A stretch of 40,676 bases of DNA from a virus. The stretch spans positions 1 to 40,676 of the IMG/VR virus record IMGVR_UViG_3300025030_001713, one strand, 5' to 3'. The position numbers and the translations under genes are program-made. The notes beneath the pieces are model-generated. The model was not told the origin of the DNA. It saw nothing but the letters and a program-made list of their open reading frames with translations, and did not search any database. Below, piece after piece: positions 32,605 to 40,625 of the stretch (position 1 is the first letter of the stretch; each line of letters opens with the position of its first letter).

Positions 32605-35064
32605 ATGAGCAAATCTTTAGCTGCAGTGTTCAAAATTAAATACGACGGCCCCCTAACCATTGCTACCGGCCGCAGCCGGAGGGAAACCGATTGGAAAAAC
32701 CGGGAGCTGCTCTGGTCCCAGCTGGTGGATCGGCTGAACCGGACCACCCATACTGGCGAAACCTACGAAGAGTACAAGAAACTAACCCGAAAAGAGCAGG
32801 ACCAGGTGAAAGATGTAGGGGGATTCGTAGGGGGCACGCTAAAGGGTGGCCGGCGCAAGACTGAGGCGGTGGTCTGGCGCCAGGTAGTTACCCTAGACGC
32901 GGATTATATCAAGGGTGACTTCTGGGCCTCTGTGGAGGTCATGTTAGGCTGTGGCTGCGCAGTGTACTCCACCCATAAACACAGTTCTGCCACGCCCCGC
33001 CTGCGGCTTGTGTTACCGCTTTCCCGACCGGTGGCGCCGGATGAGTACCAGGCTGTGGCCAGGAGGATAGCAGCGGACCTGGGGATTGACTTCTTTGATG
33101 ACACCACGTATCAGCCCCACCGTTTGATGTACTGGCCGTCAACAGCCTCAGACGGGGAGTTTTTCTTTCAACACCTAGATGAACCCTGGCTGGATCCGGA
33201 TACGGTCCTGGCCAGGTACCCAGACTGGCGCGATATATCCTACTGGCCGGAGTCCTCAAGAACGCGAGAAAGCCGTAAGAAGCTGGCAGACAAGCAGGGG
33301 GATCCTACAGAAAAGCCAGGTATAGTGGGCGCCTTCTGCCGGGCCTACCCGGTATCAGTTGCGCTGGAAACTTTCCTGGAAGAAGTATACGAGCCCTGCG
33401 GCGATGGGCGGTACACCTATAGCCCCGGATCCTCTGTTGGGGGTCTGGTGCTCTATGACAACGACAAGTTCGCCTACAGCCACCACGGGACTGACCCGAT
33501 CAGCGGTAAGCTGGTCAACGCCTTTGACCTGGTCAGGCTACATCGGTTTGGTATAAGAGATGATGACGCGGAGCCGGGCACACCGACAGTGCGGCTGCCA
33601 TCTTACACGGCCATGGTGGAGTTCGCCATGGCTGACGACCAGGTCAAGGCAACGCTGGGAGAGGAGCTGCTGGCCAGAGCCCAGGAAGATTTTGAGGGCC
33701 AGGATGCTCCGGATGACTGGCTAAAGCGCCTGAAGTTTAACAAGCGCGGTGAAATATTAGACACTCTGAGTAACCTGGTCCTGATCTTGCGCAACGACCA
33801 GAACCTGAAGGGGATAGCCTACAACGCTCACCGGGGTTTTATCGTGCTCCTGGAGCCGATGCCATGGCGTAAACCTGAAGATGATAAAGGCCCAAATTGG
33901 AATGATAGCGATGACTCTAATTTACTGGTCTACCTGGAGAAGGTCTATAAAATTTATTCACCTCCAAAGCTTAATGCTGCTCTTGATGCGGTCAGCCACG
34001 AGCGATCATTCCATCCAATCCGTGAGTACCTGGCGGGGCTTCCGGAGTGGGACGGCATTCCAAGACTGGAGGAGCTGCTCATTGACTACTTGGGCGCAGA
34101 GGATACACCTTACGTCCGGGCCGTGACCAGGAAGTTGTTAGCAGCTGCAGTCGCCAGGGTGATGGAGCCGGGCTGTAAGTTTGATTACATGCTAGTCCTG
34201 GTGGGGAAACAGGGGATAGGCAAGAGCACGTTATTCACCCGACTTGCTGGTAACTGGTTCAATGATTCACTTAACATGAATGACATGAAGGATAAGACAG
34301 CTGCGGAGAAACTGCAGGGGTATTGGATCCTGGAGATCGGAGAGCTGGCCGGGTTCAAAAAAACTGAGGTTGAATCGGTAAAGTCATTCTTAAGCCGGCA
34401 GCGCGATATCTACCGGCCGTCGTATGGGCGCCATACGGTAGAGCAGCCGCGGCAGTGCGTCCTTGTGGGCAGCACCAACAACGATACCGGTTTCCTGCGG
34501 GACAGTACCGGTAACAGGCGTTTTTGGCCGGTTACGGTCACAGGCGTAAACCGAATAAGGGCGCCCTGGGACCTGGATGGCTATACAGCTAACCAGATAT
34601 GGGCTGAAGCAGCGGAGGCGTACAGAGCCGGCGAGGGGCTTTACCTTGACGGAGTGGTGGCAGAAGAGGCCTATGAGCAGCAGAAGTTAGCCATGGAGAG
34701 TGATGAGCGGCTGGGCTTTATCAAGGACTATCTGGAACTACTACTACCTTCTGACTGGGAGGAAAGAAGCCTGAGCGAAAGGAGATTGTTCATCAATGGT
34801 GGGGACTTCGGTCAGGCCCAAGAGGGCACGGTACGGCGGGACCGGGTCTGTGTAGCGGAAATATGGTGTGAGTTGTTTGGGAAAGACCTGGCCGATATCA
34901 AAAGGATTGAAGTGGACGATTTTCACGGGCTAATGCGGCAGGTAAACGGGTGGGAAAAGTACAGCGGTAACAAAGATGGGAAGATGAAATTTAGGTTGTA
35001 CGGAGTTCAAAGAGCCTACACTAGGGCCGGATATCGGTTGCCGATAGAGGTTGCCGAGGGATAA
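32605..35064 (+). CDS. Primase-helicase (VapE / virulence-associated E family)
   Basis: The 819-residue product combines an N-terminal archaeo-eukaryotic primase-like region (TLDADYIKGDFW, YSTHKHSSATPRLRLVLPL, residues about 90-210) with a C-terminal VapE superfamily 3-like helicase (about 470-720): Walker A GKQGIGKST (residues 534-542), ILEIGELAGF, KSFLSRQRD and GSTNNDTGFLRD. This is the initiator/replicative helicase type of many Firmicutes phages and satellites. Its last codons run into the iteron cluster, so protein and origin are probably a matched pair. The ATG follows AAGGAGATAG. Confidence 0.9.
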   Translation: MSKSLAAVFKIKYDGPLTIATGRSRRETDWKNRELLWSQLVDRLNRTTHTGETYEEYKKLTRKEQDQVKDVGGFVGGTLKGGRRKTEAVVWRQVVTLDADYIKGDFWASVEVMLGCGCAVYSTHKHSSATPRLRLVLPLSRPVAPDEYQAVARRIAADLGIDFFDDTTYQPHRLMYWPSTASDGEFFFQHLDEPWLDPDTVLARYPDWRDISYWPESSRTRESRKKLADKQGDPTEKPGIVGAFCRAYPVSVALETFLEEVYEPCGDGRYTYSPGSSVGGLVLYDNDKFAYSHHGTDPISGKLVNAFDLVRLHRFGIRDDDAEPGTPTVRLPSYTAMVEFAMADDQVKATLGEELLARAQEDFEGQDAPDDWLKRLKFNKRGEILDTLSNLVLILRNDQNLKGIAYNAHRGFIVLLEPMPWRKPEDDKGPNWNDSDDSNLLVYLEKVYKIYSPPKLNAALDAVSHERSFHPIREYLAGLPEWDGIPRLEELLIDYLGAEDTPYVRAVTRKLLAAAVARVMEPGCKFDYMLVLVGKQGIGKSTLFTRLAGNWFNDSLNMNDMKDKTAAEKLQGYWILEIGELAGFKKTEVESVKSFLSRQRDIYRPSYGRHTVEQPRQCVLVGSTNNDTGFLRDSTGNRRFWPVTVTGVNRIRAPWDLDGYTANQIWAEAAEAYRAGEGLYLDGVVAEEAYEQQKLAMESDERLGFIKDYLELLLPSDWEERSLSERRLFINGGDFGQAQEGTVRRDRVCVAEIWCELFGKDLADIKRIEVDDFHGLMRQVNGWEKYSGNKDGKMKFRLYGVQRAYTRAGYRLPIEVAEG

Positions 35065-35344
35065 AAAGGTTGCCGATCTAAAGTTGCCGAGGCCATCAAT
35101 ATTATCGGCAACTGCAGTTAACAAAGAAAAAAAGTTGCCGAGGTTGCCGATAAACATAAACCGGTTGCCGATATCGGCAACCGGGAAAAACAAGGCGCAG
35201 TAAGAGTTTAAAGGTACAGTTGCCAAGGTTGCCGATAACTATAGTAGTAATAATTAATATAAGAATATAGCACCTGTGCGCACGCGCGATCACGTGTATG
35301 CGCGCGTGTAAGAAAATAACGGCAACTCGGCAACCATCGGCAAC
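35037..35344. other. ori: Probable replication origin: GTTGCCGA iteron cluster
   Basis: Twelve exact copies of GTTGCCGA (or its complement TCGGCAAC) and two one-base variants are packed in about 310 bases. Forward copies start at 35037, 35050, 35069, 35083, 35134, 35143, 35164 and 35228; reverse copies at 35105, 35174, 35327 and 35337; variants at 35219 and 35319. Copies left of about 35236 are mostly forward and all copies to the right are reversed. Between lie an AT-rich tract (about 35236-35272) and an alternating purine-pyrimidine stretch (about 35276-35308). This is the layout of an iteron origin with an unwinding element. The region has no gene between 35065 and 35374. Confidence 0.82.
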
Positions 35345-35374
35345 CGCAAGTTTTTGCAGGGAGGACAGGCAGAG

Positions 35375-35656
35375 ATGAACGAGGGACGAATAGAGCGACG
35401 GCTAAAACGTGAAGTTGAAAAGCGCGGAGGCAGAGCGCTGAAATTCACCGTCCTGGGTAGGGCAGGGATGCAGGACCGGTTAGTTTTACTTCCTGGAGGC
35501 AAAGCGGTGTTTGTGGAGATGAAGGCGCCAGGCAAGCAGCCCAGGCCACTCCAGCGAAAACGGGCAGAGGAACTCCGGGCCATGGGATTTACAGTTTACT
35601 GTCTTGATACCCTAGCAGCTGTTGATAACTTTATCGCGGAGGTAATCGGATTATGA
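35375..35656 (+). CDS. VRR-NUC domain nuclease
   Basis: The start is the ATG ten bases after AGGGAGG; a longer frame starts before that site. The 93-residue product is a stand-alone VRR-NUC: GMQDRLVLLPGG (Asp34), FVEMKAPG (Glu48, Lys50) and LQRKR (Gln60) supply the PD-(D/E)XK-type catalytic set. Such phage enzymes cut branched DNA (Holliday junctions, flaps), resolving replication intermediates. It is a standard member of this replication module and overlaps the next start by four bases. Confidence 0.92.
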   Translation: MNEGRIERRLKREVEKRGGRALKFTVLGRAGMQDRLVLLPGGKAVFVEMKAPGKQPRPLQRKRAEELRAMGFTVYCLDTLAAVDNFIAEVIGL

Positions 35657-36189
35657 TAGTCAACTGTGAATGGTGCGGTGAAGTTTTTTCAGCAAGGCCC
35701 CATAAAGTAAAAGATCAGAAGAATGTTTTTTGTAGTCGCGAATGCTATTACAGTCATAAGGCAAAAAACCGAATCGAAACGAGTTGTTTTCGATGTGGGG
35801 CAGAAGTAATTAAATCGCCGTCTAAGGCTAGTTCGCGTAACTTCTGCAGCCCACAATGCCTGATGAAAACGCTAAATGAGGAGCTTAACCCGATTCGAAT
35901 GACTTTAGAAGTAAAAGCTAAATTGCGAGAAGCGCATTTAGGTAAAGGTGAGGGTAAATCTTATACAAAAATTCACAGGAGACACGCCCATAGAGTAATA
36001 GCTGAACAGATGTTAGGCCGAAAACTTTTACCAGGTGAAGTAGTACATCACATTGACGGCAATAAGCACAATAATAGCCCTGAAAACTTAATAGTTCTCA
36101 GTTCACAAGAAGAACATGCGGCTTTGCATGTGAAAGAGGAGAAATTTTTTCTTGGTACTGTTTTAGGTCGGGAGGTGGTGACTGAATGA
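35653..36189 (+). CDS. HNH endonuclease with N-terminal Cys-rich fingers
   Basis: The 178-residue product carries two treble-clef-like Cys sets (VNCEWCGEVF with FCSRECYY; SCFRCGAEV with FCSPQC) and a C-terminal HNH domain (VIAEQMLGRKLLPGEVVHHID then GNKHNNSPENLIVL; written here in two parts). It is probably a homing endonuclease inserted into the replication operon between VRR-NUC and the helicase gene, an otherwise tight pair in related phages. Starts and stops overlap its neighbours in ATGA fashion. Confidence 0.85.
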   Translation: MIVNCEWCGEVFSARPHKVKDQKNVFCSRECYYSHKAKNRIETSCFRCGAEVIKSPSKASSRNFCSPQCLMKTLNEELNPIRMTLEVKAKLREAHLGKGEGKSYTKIHRRHAHRVIAEQMLGRKLLPGEVVHHIDGNKHNNSPENLIVLSSQEEHAALHVKEEKFFLGTVLGREVVTE

Positions 36190-37560
36190 AGTTCATACCA
36201 CATGGGTACCAACGTTACGCCATTAATCGTTTATTATCGGACCCGGTAACAGGATTATTTCTTGGTATGGGCTTAGGTTGACAAAACTGTATGCGCCCTG
36301 ACATCTGCAGCAGAGTTGCTGCATAACCGCTTCGAGGTTGCCAGAATATTGGTAATAGCCCCCCTAAGGGTGGCGGAGGATACCTGGGCCAGGGAGGCAG
36401 CCAAGTGGGACCACCTGCGATACCTTCGGATTGCAAAAATATTAGGGCCGGAGAAACAGAGACTAGCGGCCTTGAATATAGATGCTGACATTTACGTGAT
36501 TAATCGGGAAAATGTTGTCTGGTTGGTTGAGCACTGCGGAAAACGCTGGCCCTTTGACATGGTAATCATCGACGAGCTATCCAGTTTCAAGTCCAACAAG
36601 GCCCAGCGCTTCCGGGCGCTGCGAAAAGTAAGGCCCCTTATCAAGCGGATAGTCGGCTTGACCGGCACGCCAGCGCCTAACGGGTTGATCGACCTCTGGC
36701 CCCAGGTGTACTTGCTGGACAGGGGGGAGCGGTTAGGGAAGACCATCAGGGGCTACCGGGAAAGATATTTTGTACCAGGTAGGCGTAATCGGACGACAGT
36801 GTTTAACTGGATCCCAAAACCTGAAGCCGAAAAAGCTATTTATGACAAATTATCTGACATTTGTGTAAGCATGAGCGCCAATGACTGGCTGGAACTGCCT
36901 GAGAGAATTGATAACTTCATACCGGTTCAGTTATCCCCGGAAGCCCGGGAACAGTACCGGCGGCTGGAGCGGGACCTGCTGTTGCCGCTGGCTGGCAGCG
37001 ATGTGGTGGCTAATACGGCGGCGGCACTGAGTATCAAACTTCTGCAGATGGCCAATGGCGCCGTCTACGACGAAAACGGTTTAGCCAAGGAAATCCACAA
37101 CGCCAAGCTGGAAGCGCTGGAGGATATCCTGGAAGCGGCAAACGGGCAGCCGGTGTTAGTGTACTACTCCTTCCGGCACGACCTGGAGCGATTGCAGCGA
37201 TACCTGAAAAAACACAAACCGCGGCAATTGAAATATCAAGCCGATATTGAGGACTGGAACAGAGGAGAGATACCAGTGCTGCTGGCGCATCCCGCGTCAG
37301 CCGGCCACGGCCTGAACCTCCAGGCGGGGGGGCACATCATAGTCTGGTTCGGGCTAACCTGGAGCCTGGAGCTGTACCAGCAGGCTAACGCCAGGCTGGA
37401 CCGGCAAGGACAGCAGCAGGGAGTTATCGTACACCACCTGGTAGCTGAAGGGACAGTGGATGAGGACGTGAAGAGAGCGCTGGAGGGCAAGGCCCTTGGG
37501 CAGGAAGCTTTACTATCGGCCGTAAAGGCAAGGATTGAGGGGGTAAGAGCTAATGTCTGA
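36186..37560 (+). pseudogene. SNF2-family DNA helicase, broken at the Walker A motif
   Basis: The gene starts at the ATGA overlap (MKFIPHGYQRYAINRLL) and runs to GMGLG, where a TGA at 36279-36281 stops it after 31 residues. Removing the four bases TGAC (36279-36282) restores the frame and the expected Walker A GMGLG-KTV, after which the frame is open to 37560: VLVIAPLRVAEDTW-like segment, VIIDELSSFKS (DEAH-type box), GLTGTPAPNGLIDLW, SAGHGLNLQAGG and ARLDRQGQ. The remainder alone (from a TTG at 36316) lacks the ATP-binding loop. A reading by +1 shift would give GLGDKT, which would spoil the loop, so loss of function is the simplest view. Confidence 0.85.
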
Positions 37561-37804
37561 TTTGATTGACGGTGTACGTGTCCGTATATATCACCAGCCT
37601 TGTGGGCAGTTTACCCAGCTGCGCAAGAGAATACCGACTAGACCGAAAGTAAAATGTCCTGAGTGTGGTGGACTTACCGAAGGATGGACCATTGACGCGA
37701 AAGTGAAAATAAAAGACGGGGCTTTAAATTCATACTGGCGCACTAAGCCGGAAGAGAAAATGTGCCGATCACTGAGGCAGGTATTACACTCAAACACAGT
37801 TTAG
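37553..37804 (+). CDS. Small zinc-ribbon protein (83 aa)
   Basis: The ATG overlaps the helicase stop by eight bases and follows GAGGGGG. The 83-residue product contains YHQPCGQFTQL and KCPECGGLTEGW, a likely zinc site, and a basic middle. No family is recognised; it may bind nucleic acid. Confidence 0.65.
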   Translation: MSDLIDGVRVRIYHQPCGQFTQLRKRIPTRPKVKCPECGGLTEGWTIDAKVKIKDGALNSYWRTKPEEKMCRSLRQVLHSNTV

Positions 37805-37820
37805 TAGTGAGGTGATTAAG

Positions 37821-38129
37821 GTGGACGCCGCCTGCATCAAGATTAATTATTACGCCTTAATCGTTGCAATATTAAGAGGCTGCAACCCGGAAACCGCGTT
37901 TGAAATGGTCCAAGCTGACCATCCGGACAGGGTTAGGCCCCAGATTAGTAAAGCAGATGTTGCGGATATGGTTAAGTTTAAAGAAAAAGGGCTGACTTAC
38001 GAAAAAATAGGGGCCATTTACGGTGTAAACAAATATTTCGTTTTTAACCGAGTCAGAAAAATACGAGGGTCGGATTTAGGAAAATTATCAGGAGGCGATA
38101 ATCTTGCCAAGGCCAAGGAAAGCTATTGA
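37821..38129 (+). CDS. HTH protein (102 aa)
   Basis: The start is the GTG after GAGGTGATTAAG; a GTG at 37812 overlaps the ribosome site. The 102-residue product has a C-terminal helix-turn-helix (MVKFKEKGLTYEKIGAIYGV, then NKYFVFNRVRKIRG). It resembles small phage sigma-like or regulator proteins at the end of early operons. It might act in the switch to late transcription, which would fit the late promoter and attenuator 0.8 kb downstream, but this is inference. Confidence 0.7.
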   Translation: MDAACIKINYYALIVAILRGCNPETAFEMVQADHPDRVRPQISKADVADMVKFKEKGLTYEKIGAIYGVNKYFVFNRVRKIRGSDLGKLSGGDNLAKAKESY

Positions 38130-38580
38130 CGGGTTTTCGAGCAGTAGTTTTCAGGAGAGAAGTAACGACCAGGCTGTAAATGGCCAGGTAACAACTTGGA
38201 TCGACCCAAGTGCGTTTACCTGGTATAAGACAGGGCAGCGCAATGCAGGAGAAATGGCCATAGTAATCCACAAAGACTATATCAGCATTTTATCAGCTGC
38301 CGGCGAGAAGTTTATCAGTTGGATGGAGGAAGATTATCCCTTTATTCACGTCAAGATTGGCATAGCGCCCAAGGCGATTGCGATTAAACCGGTAGCCCGG
38401 GCGGAGAGTGGGATTAGGGCTAGAAAAGCTTATAAGAAAAAGAACCCAGCGTCTGATAGTTTACGTTTAGCTTGTAGCTCAATAATGGCAAAAATGACAT
38501 TTCCGGAAGGTCAGTTGCCTGTTAGGGTTCCAGTTATCTGGGATGAGAAGAACGAAATGTTGGTGGGTAAATTATCCTGA
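38104..38580 (+). CDS. Hypothetical protein (158 aa)
   Basis: The TTG start is placed after AGGAGGCG and lies inside the end of the previous gene. The soluble product has an aromatic N-terminal region (VTTWIDPSAFTWYK) and a basic middle (ARAESGIRARKAYKKKN). No family is recognised. Placement among small DNA-associated proteins suggests a regulatory or nucleic-acid role. Confidence 0.65.
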   Translation: MPRPRKAIDGFSSSSFQERSNDQAVNGQVTTWIDPSAFTWYKTGQRNAGEMAIVIHKDYISILSAAGEKFISWMEEDYPFIHVKIGIAPKAIAIKPVARAESGIRARKAYKKKNPASDSLRLACSSIMAKMTFPEGQLPVRVPVIWDEKNEMLVGKLS

Positions 38581-38615
38581 TATTGTAGTTATGAACGGGA
38601 TAGGAGGTGGTGAGG

Positions 38616-38936
38616 GTGTTGGTAGTGGAAAAAGACTTTCTTTGTCTAAGGTGCGGGGAGGCCTTGGTGTACGAGAGTAAAGGTTTTTGGAAGTGCCCTC
38701 GCTGCGGCGGAGAATGGTGGGATGACGAAAATAAATTAGCTGATTTAAGCAGGGAGGATAAGGAAAAGGCTTTAGCAGCTAATCTCAGAATGCAGGTGCT
38801 GTGGAGCATAGGAAAGAGATTCACACCGGTATTACCAGCCGGTCGCCCAGACTTGAGTAAAGGTAGCAGCAGGAGCGCCAAGAGAAAGCGGAAGAAGCCT
38901 AAAATAGTTTTACCACAAGCACAATGGCAAATTTGA
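38616..38936 (+). CDS. Zinc-ribbon protein (106 aa)
   Basis: Several GTG codons follow AGGAGG; the one at 38616, eight bases away, is best placed. The product carries FLCLRCGEALVYESKG and WKCPRCGGEWW (C-x2-C twice), a zinc ribbon, then a helix and a basic tail (SRSAKRKRKKPK) suited to DNA or RNA binding. Its stop lies within the -35 box of the late promoter. Proteins like this may act as late activators; no family is recognised. Confidence 0.7.
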   Translation: MLVVEKDFLCLRCGEALVYESKGFWKCPRCGGEWWDDENKLADLSREDKEKALAANLRMQVLWSIGKRFTPVLPAGRPDLSKGSSRSAKRKRKKPKIVLPQAQWQI

Positions 38937-38960
38937 CAAATTCTTAAAAGGTGATATAAT
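38933..38960 (+). promoter_or_regulatory. Consensus sigma-A promoter before the late genes
   Basis: TTGACA at 38933-38938 and TATAAT at 38955-38960 are exact consensus boxes with a 16-base spacer. Transcription should begin near 38967. It is the best-matching promoter in the window and feeds the packaging operon. Confidence 0.92.
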
Positions 38961-38966
38961 AGCGCT

Positions 38967-39012
38967 ATAGCGTATACCCTAAATAGGGCACCGGGCAGCC
39001 GGTGTCTTTTTG
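38967..39012 (+). terminator. Leader with attenuator hairpin
   Basis: Just after the promoter come a small hairpin (CCCTAAATAGGG, 38977-38988) and a terminator: CACCGG (38989-38994) and CCGGTG (38999-39004) around GGCAG-type loop, followed by TCTTTTTG. Transcripts would end after about 45 bases unless antitermination occurs, giving a short RNA and a controlled late operon. Confidence 0.8.
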
Positions 39013-39037
39013 TTATAGAAAAATGGTGGGTGATTTT

Positions 39038-39640
39038 ATGGATGGTGTGCCAATTTGTGAATCCTGTATAATTTATTGCGAAGGAACATGCGCAGCTATT
39101 GAAAAGCTAAATGAGTTATATCAGGAGCTACGTACAGAAGAGAAAACTAGCATTATCAGGGCCTTGCGTAAGGAACTGGCCCTGGTGGATTATGAGGTAG
39201 CAGAAGATTTGCGGGAGCTTGGAGAAAAGATAATTGGCGCCATACCTGAGTTGCATGTCATCAGAAATTTTAATATAAAGGTTGATTACATCAGGAGTTA
39301 TGAACCCAAACGTGATAAAGGCAAAACAATATTTGCGGACTGTAGGAAGGTAAAGAGCGCTTATACTGCTTACCTTCCTTTTGATTTTATCGTAACTTTT
39401 TACGAGCCTAATACTTATCACATGACTGAAAATCAAAAGAAAATATTAATGTTGCATGAACTTCGGCATATCGGTATAGGAGAACGAGGCTTGCGGATTG
39501 AGGACCATGACATAGAGGACTTTAGAGACATTTTAACTAGATATGGCTTCGATTGGAATGGATTTAACCAAGACGTACCAGACATATTATTGGCGGGTGG
39601 TGATGTTGAAAAACACAAAGGCAAAGGAAAGAAAAAGTAA
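39038..39640 (+). CDS. Putative phage metallopeptidase
   Basis: The start is the ATG after GGTGGGTGA; a longer frame would start inside the attenuator. The 200-residue product begins with a Cys-rich stretch (ICESCIIYCEGTC), then helices, and has a zincin-like motif HELRHIG within KKILMLHELRHIGIG, with a later IEDHDIEDF supplying a third ligand. It fits the putative phage metallopeptidase family (PF18894). It is the first gene of the late operon; the target is unknown. It overlaps the next gene by 38 bases. Confidence 0.82.
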   Translation: MDGVPICESCIIYCEGTCAAIEKLNELYQELRTEEKTSIIRALRKELALVDYEVAEDLRELGEKIIGAIPELHVIRNFNIKVDYIRSYEPKRDKGKTIFADCRKVKSAYTAYLPFDFIVTFYEPNTYHMTENQKKILMLHELRHIGIGERGLRIEDHDIEDFRDILTRYGFDWNGFNQDVPDILLAGGDVEKHKGKGKKK

Positions 39641-39938
39641 GGAATGGGAACCTCATGCAAAACAAATTAAGATGGCTGAACTCCTGTTAAACCCTGAGGA
39701 TCGGCGGACAAAACAAGAGAAATGTAAAGAGGTTGGCATTACCCCAAAGACCCTTTGGAAGTGGATGAAGGATAAAAGGTATGTCGATTATGTGAACAGC
39801 CAACTTGATCAATATACAAATGCAGAACTATCCGAAGTGTGGAAGGCGCTGATTAACCAGTGCAAGCGCGGGAATATCCAGGCTATTAAACTATTTTTTG
39901 AGATGAAAGAAATGCATCCGAGTACAAAGGAATGGTAG
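39603..39938 (+). CDS. Terminase small-subunit-like HTH protein
   Basis: The start is the ATG inside the metallopeptidase gene; a longer frame has no ribosome site. The 111-residue product has an N-terminal helix-turn-helix of the phBC6A51 type (KQEKCKEVGITPKTLWKWMKD) followed by a helical region (LSEVWKALINQCKRGNIQAIK and LFFEMKEMH). This pattern is typical of small terminase subunits that recognise the packaging site. The large subunit is expected just beyond the window. Confidence 0.78.
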   Translation: MLKNTKAKERKSKEWEPHAKQIKMAELLLNPEDRRTKQEKCKEVGITPKTLWKWMKDKRYVDYVNSQLDQYTNAELSEVWKALINQCKRGNIQAIKLFFEMKEMHPSTKEW

Positions 39939-39941
39939 CAG

Positions 39942-40625
39942 GTGGTTAAATATAATGTGCTACGAAGCTTCTATGCAAGTTTAGCCTGGCAAAAGTTCAG
40001 GCTGCTGATTATTAATGAGCGGGGCCTGCGGTGTCAACACTGCGGAGAGCGGGTAGCAAGGTCGGCAGAGCTGACGTTGCATCACCTCATAGAGCTGACG
40101 CCGGAGAATGTCCATGATACGTCAATATCTTTGAGCCCGGTTAACGTAATTGTAGTGCATCACCATTGCCATAACGAGATCCACCATCGTTTCTCTGTTC
40201 GGCGGGAGCGCGGGGTCTATATAATCTACGGGCCACCCTTGGCCGGTAAAATGTCCTATGTTCGGGAGTGTGTGGGTCGCGGTGACCTGGTTGTCGATAT
40301 GGACAGGCTATATGCCGCTGTATCAATGCTGCCTGATTACGATAAGCCTGATAATCTACTGAGCAATGTGCGGGGCATTCATAACCTATTGCTGGATAAC
40401 ATTAAGACCAGATATGGCAAATGGCACAGTGCCTGGGTGATTGGCGGGTATGCGGACCGATACAAGCGGGAGAAGCTGGCCGACGATCTGGGAGCGGAAT
40501 TGATATTCTGTGACGTAAGCAAGGAAGAATGCTTGAGCCGACTGGAATTGGATGAGGCTAGGCGTTACAGGCGGGATGAGTGGAGGGGCTACATCGATAA
40601 GTGGTTTAGTCAGTACATGGCATAG
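39942..40625 (+). CDS. HNH endonuclease fused to a P-loop (kinase-like) domain
   Basis: The GTG start has only a weak ribosome site (GCAGG). The 227-residue product joins an HNH domain (CQHCGERV; LTLHHLIELTP; NVIVVHHHCHNEIHH, residues about 30-80) to a P-loop domain with IIYGPPLAGKMSYV as Walker A and LVVDMDRLYAAVS as the following strand, then AWVIGGYADRYKR and ELIFCDVSKEECLSRL. The P-loop Lys is followed by Met rather than Ser/Thr, with Ser one place later. HNH proteins beside terminase genes take part in DNA cutting during packaging. The kinase-like part may process DNA ends or be a regulator. Confidence 0.85.
   Translation: MVKYNVLRSFYASLAWQKFRLLIINERGLRCQHCGERVARSAELTLHHLIELTPENVHDTSISLSPVNVIVVHHHCHNEIHHRFSVRRERGVYIIYGPPLAGKMSYVRECVGRGDLVVDMDRLYAAVSMLPDYDKPDNLLSNVRGIHNLLLDNIKTRYGKWHSAWVIGGYADRYKREKLADDLGAELIFCDVSKEECLSRLELDEARRYRRDEWRGYIDKWFSQYMA

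Noticed and set aside
34930-35293. Minus-strand frames across the iteron cluster
   Set aside because: They owe their repeats (GNLGN-like) to the iterons, lack ribosome sites and overlap the primase-helicase gene on the other strand.
35037-35344. CRISPR array
   Set aside because: Repeats are only 8 bases, unevenly spaced and in both directions, with no spacer regularity and no cas genes.
36279-36283. Programmed +1 frameshift in the SNF2 gene (prfB-like UGAC)
   Set aside because: The shifted product would insert Asp in the Walker A loop and the P-site codon GGT re-pairs poorly on GTT; mutation is simpler.
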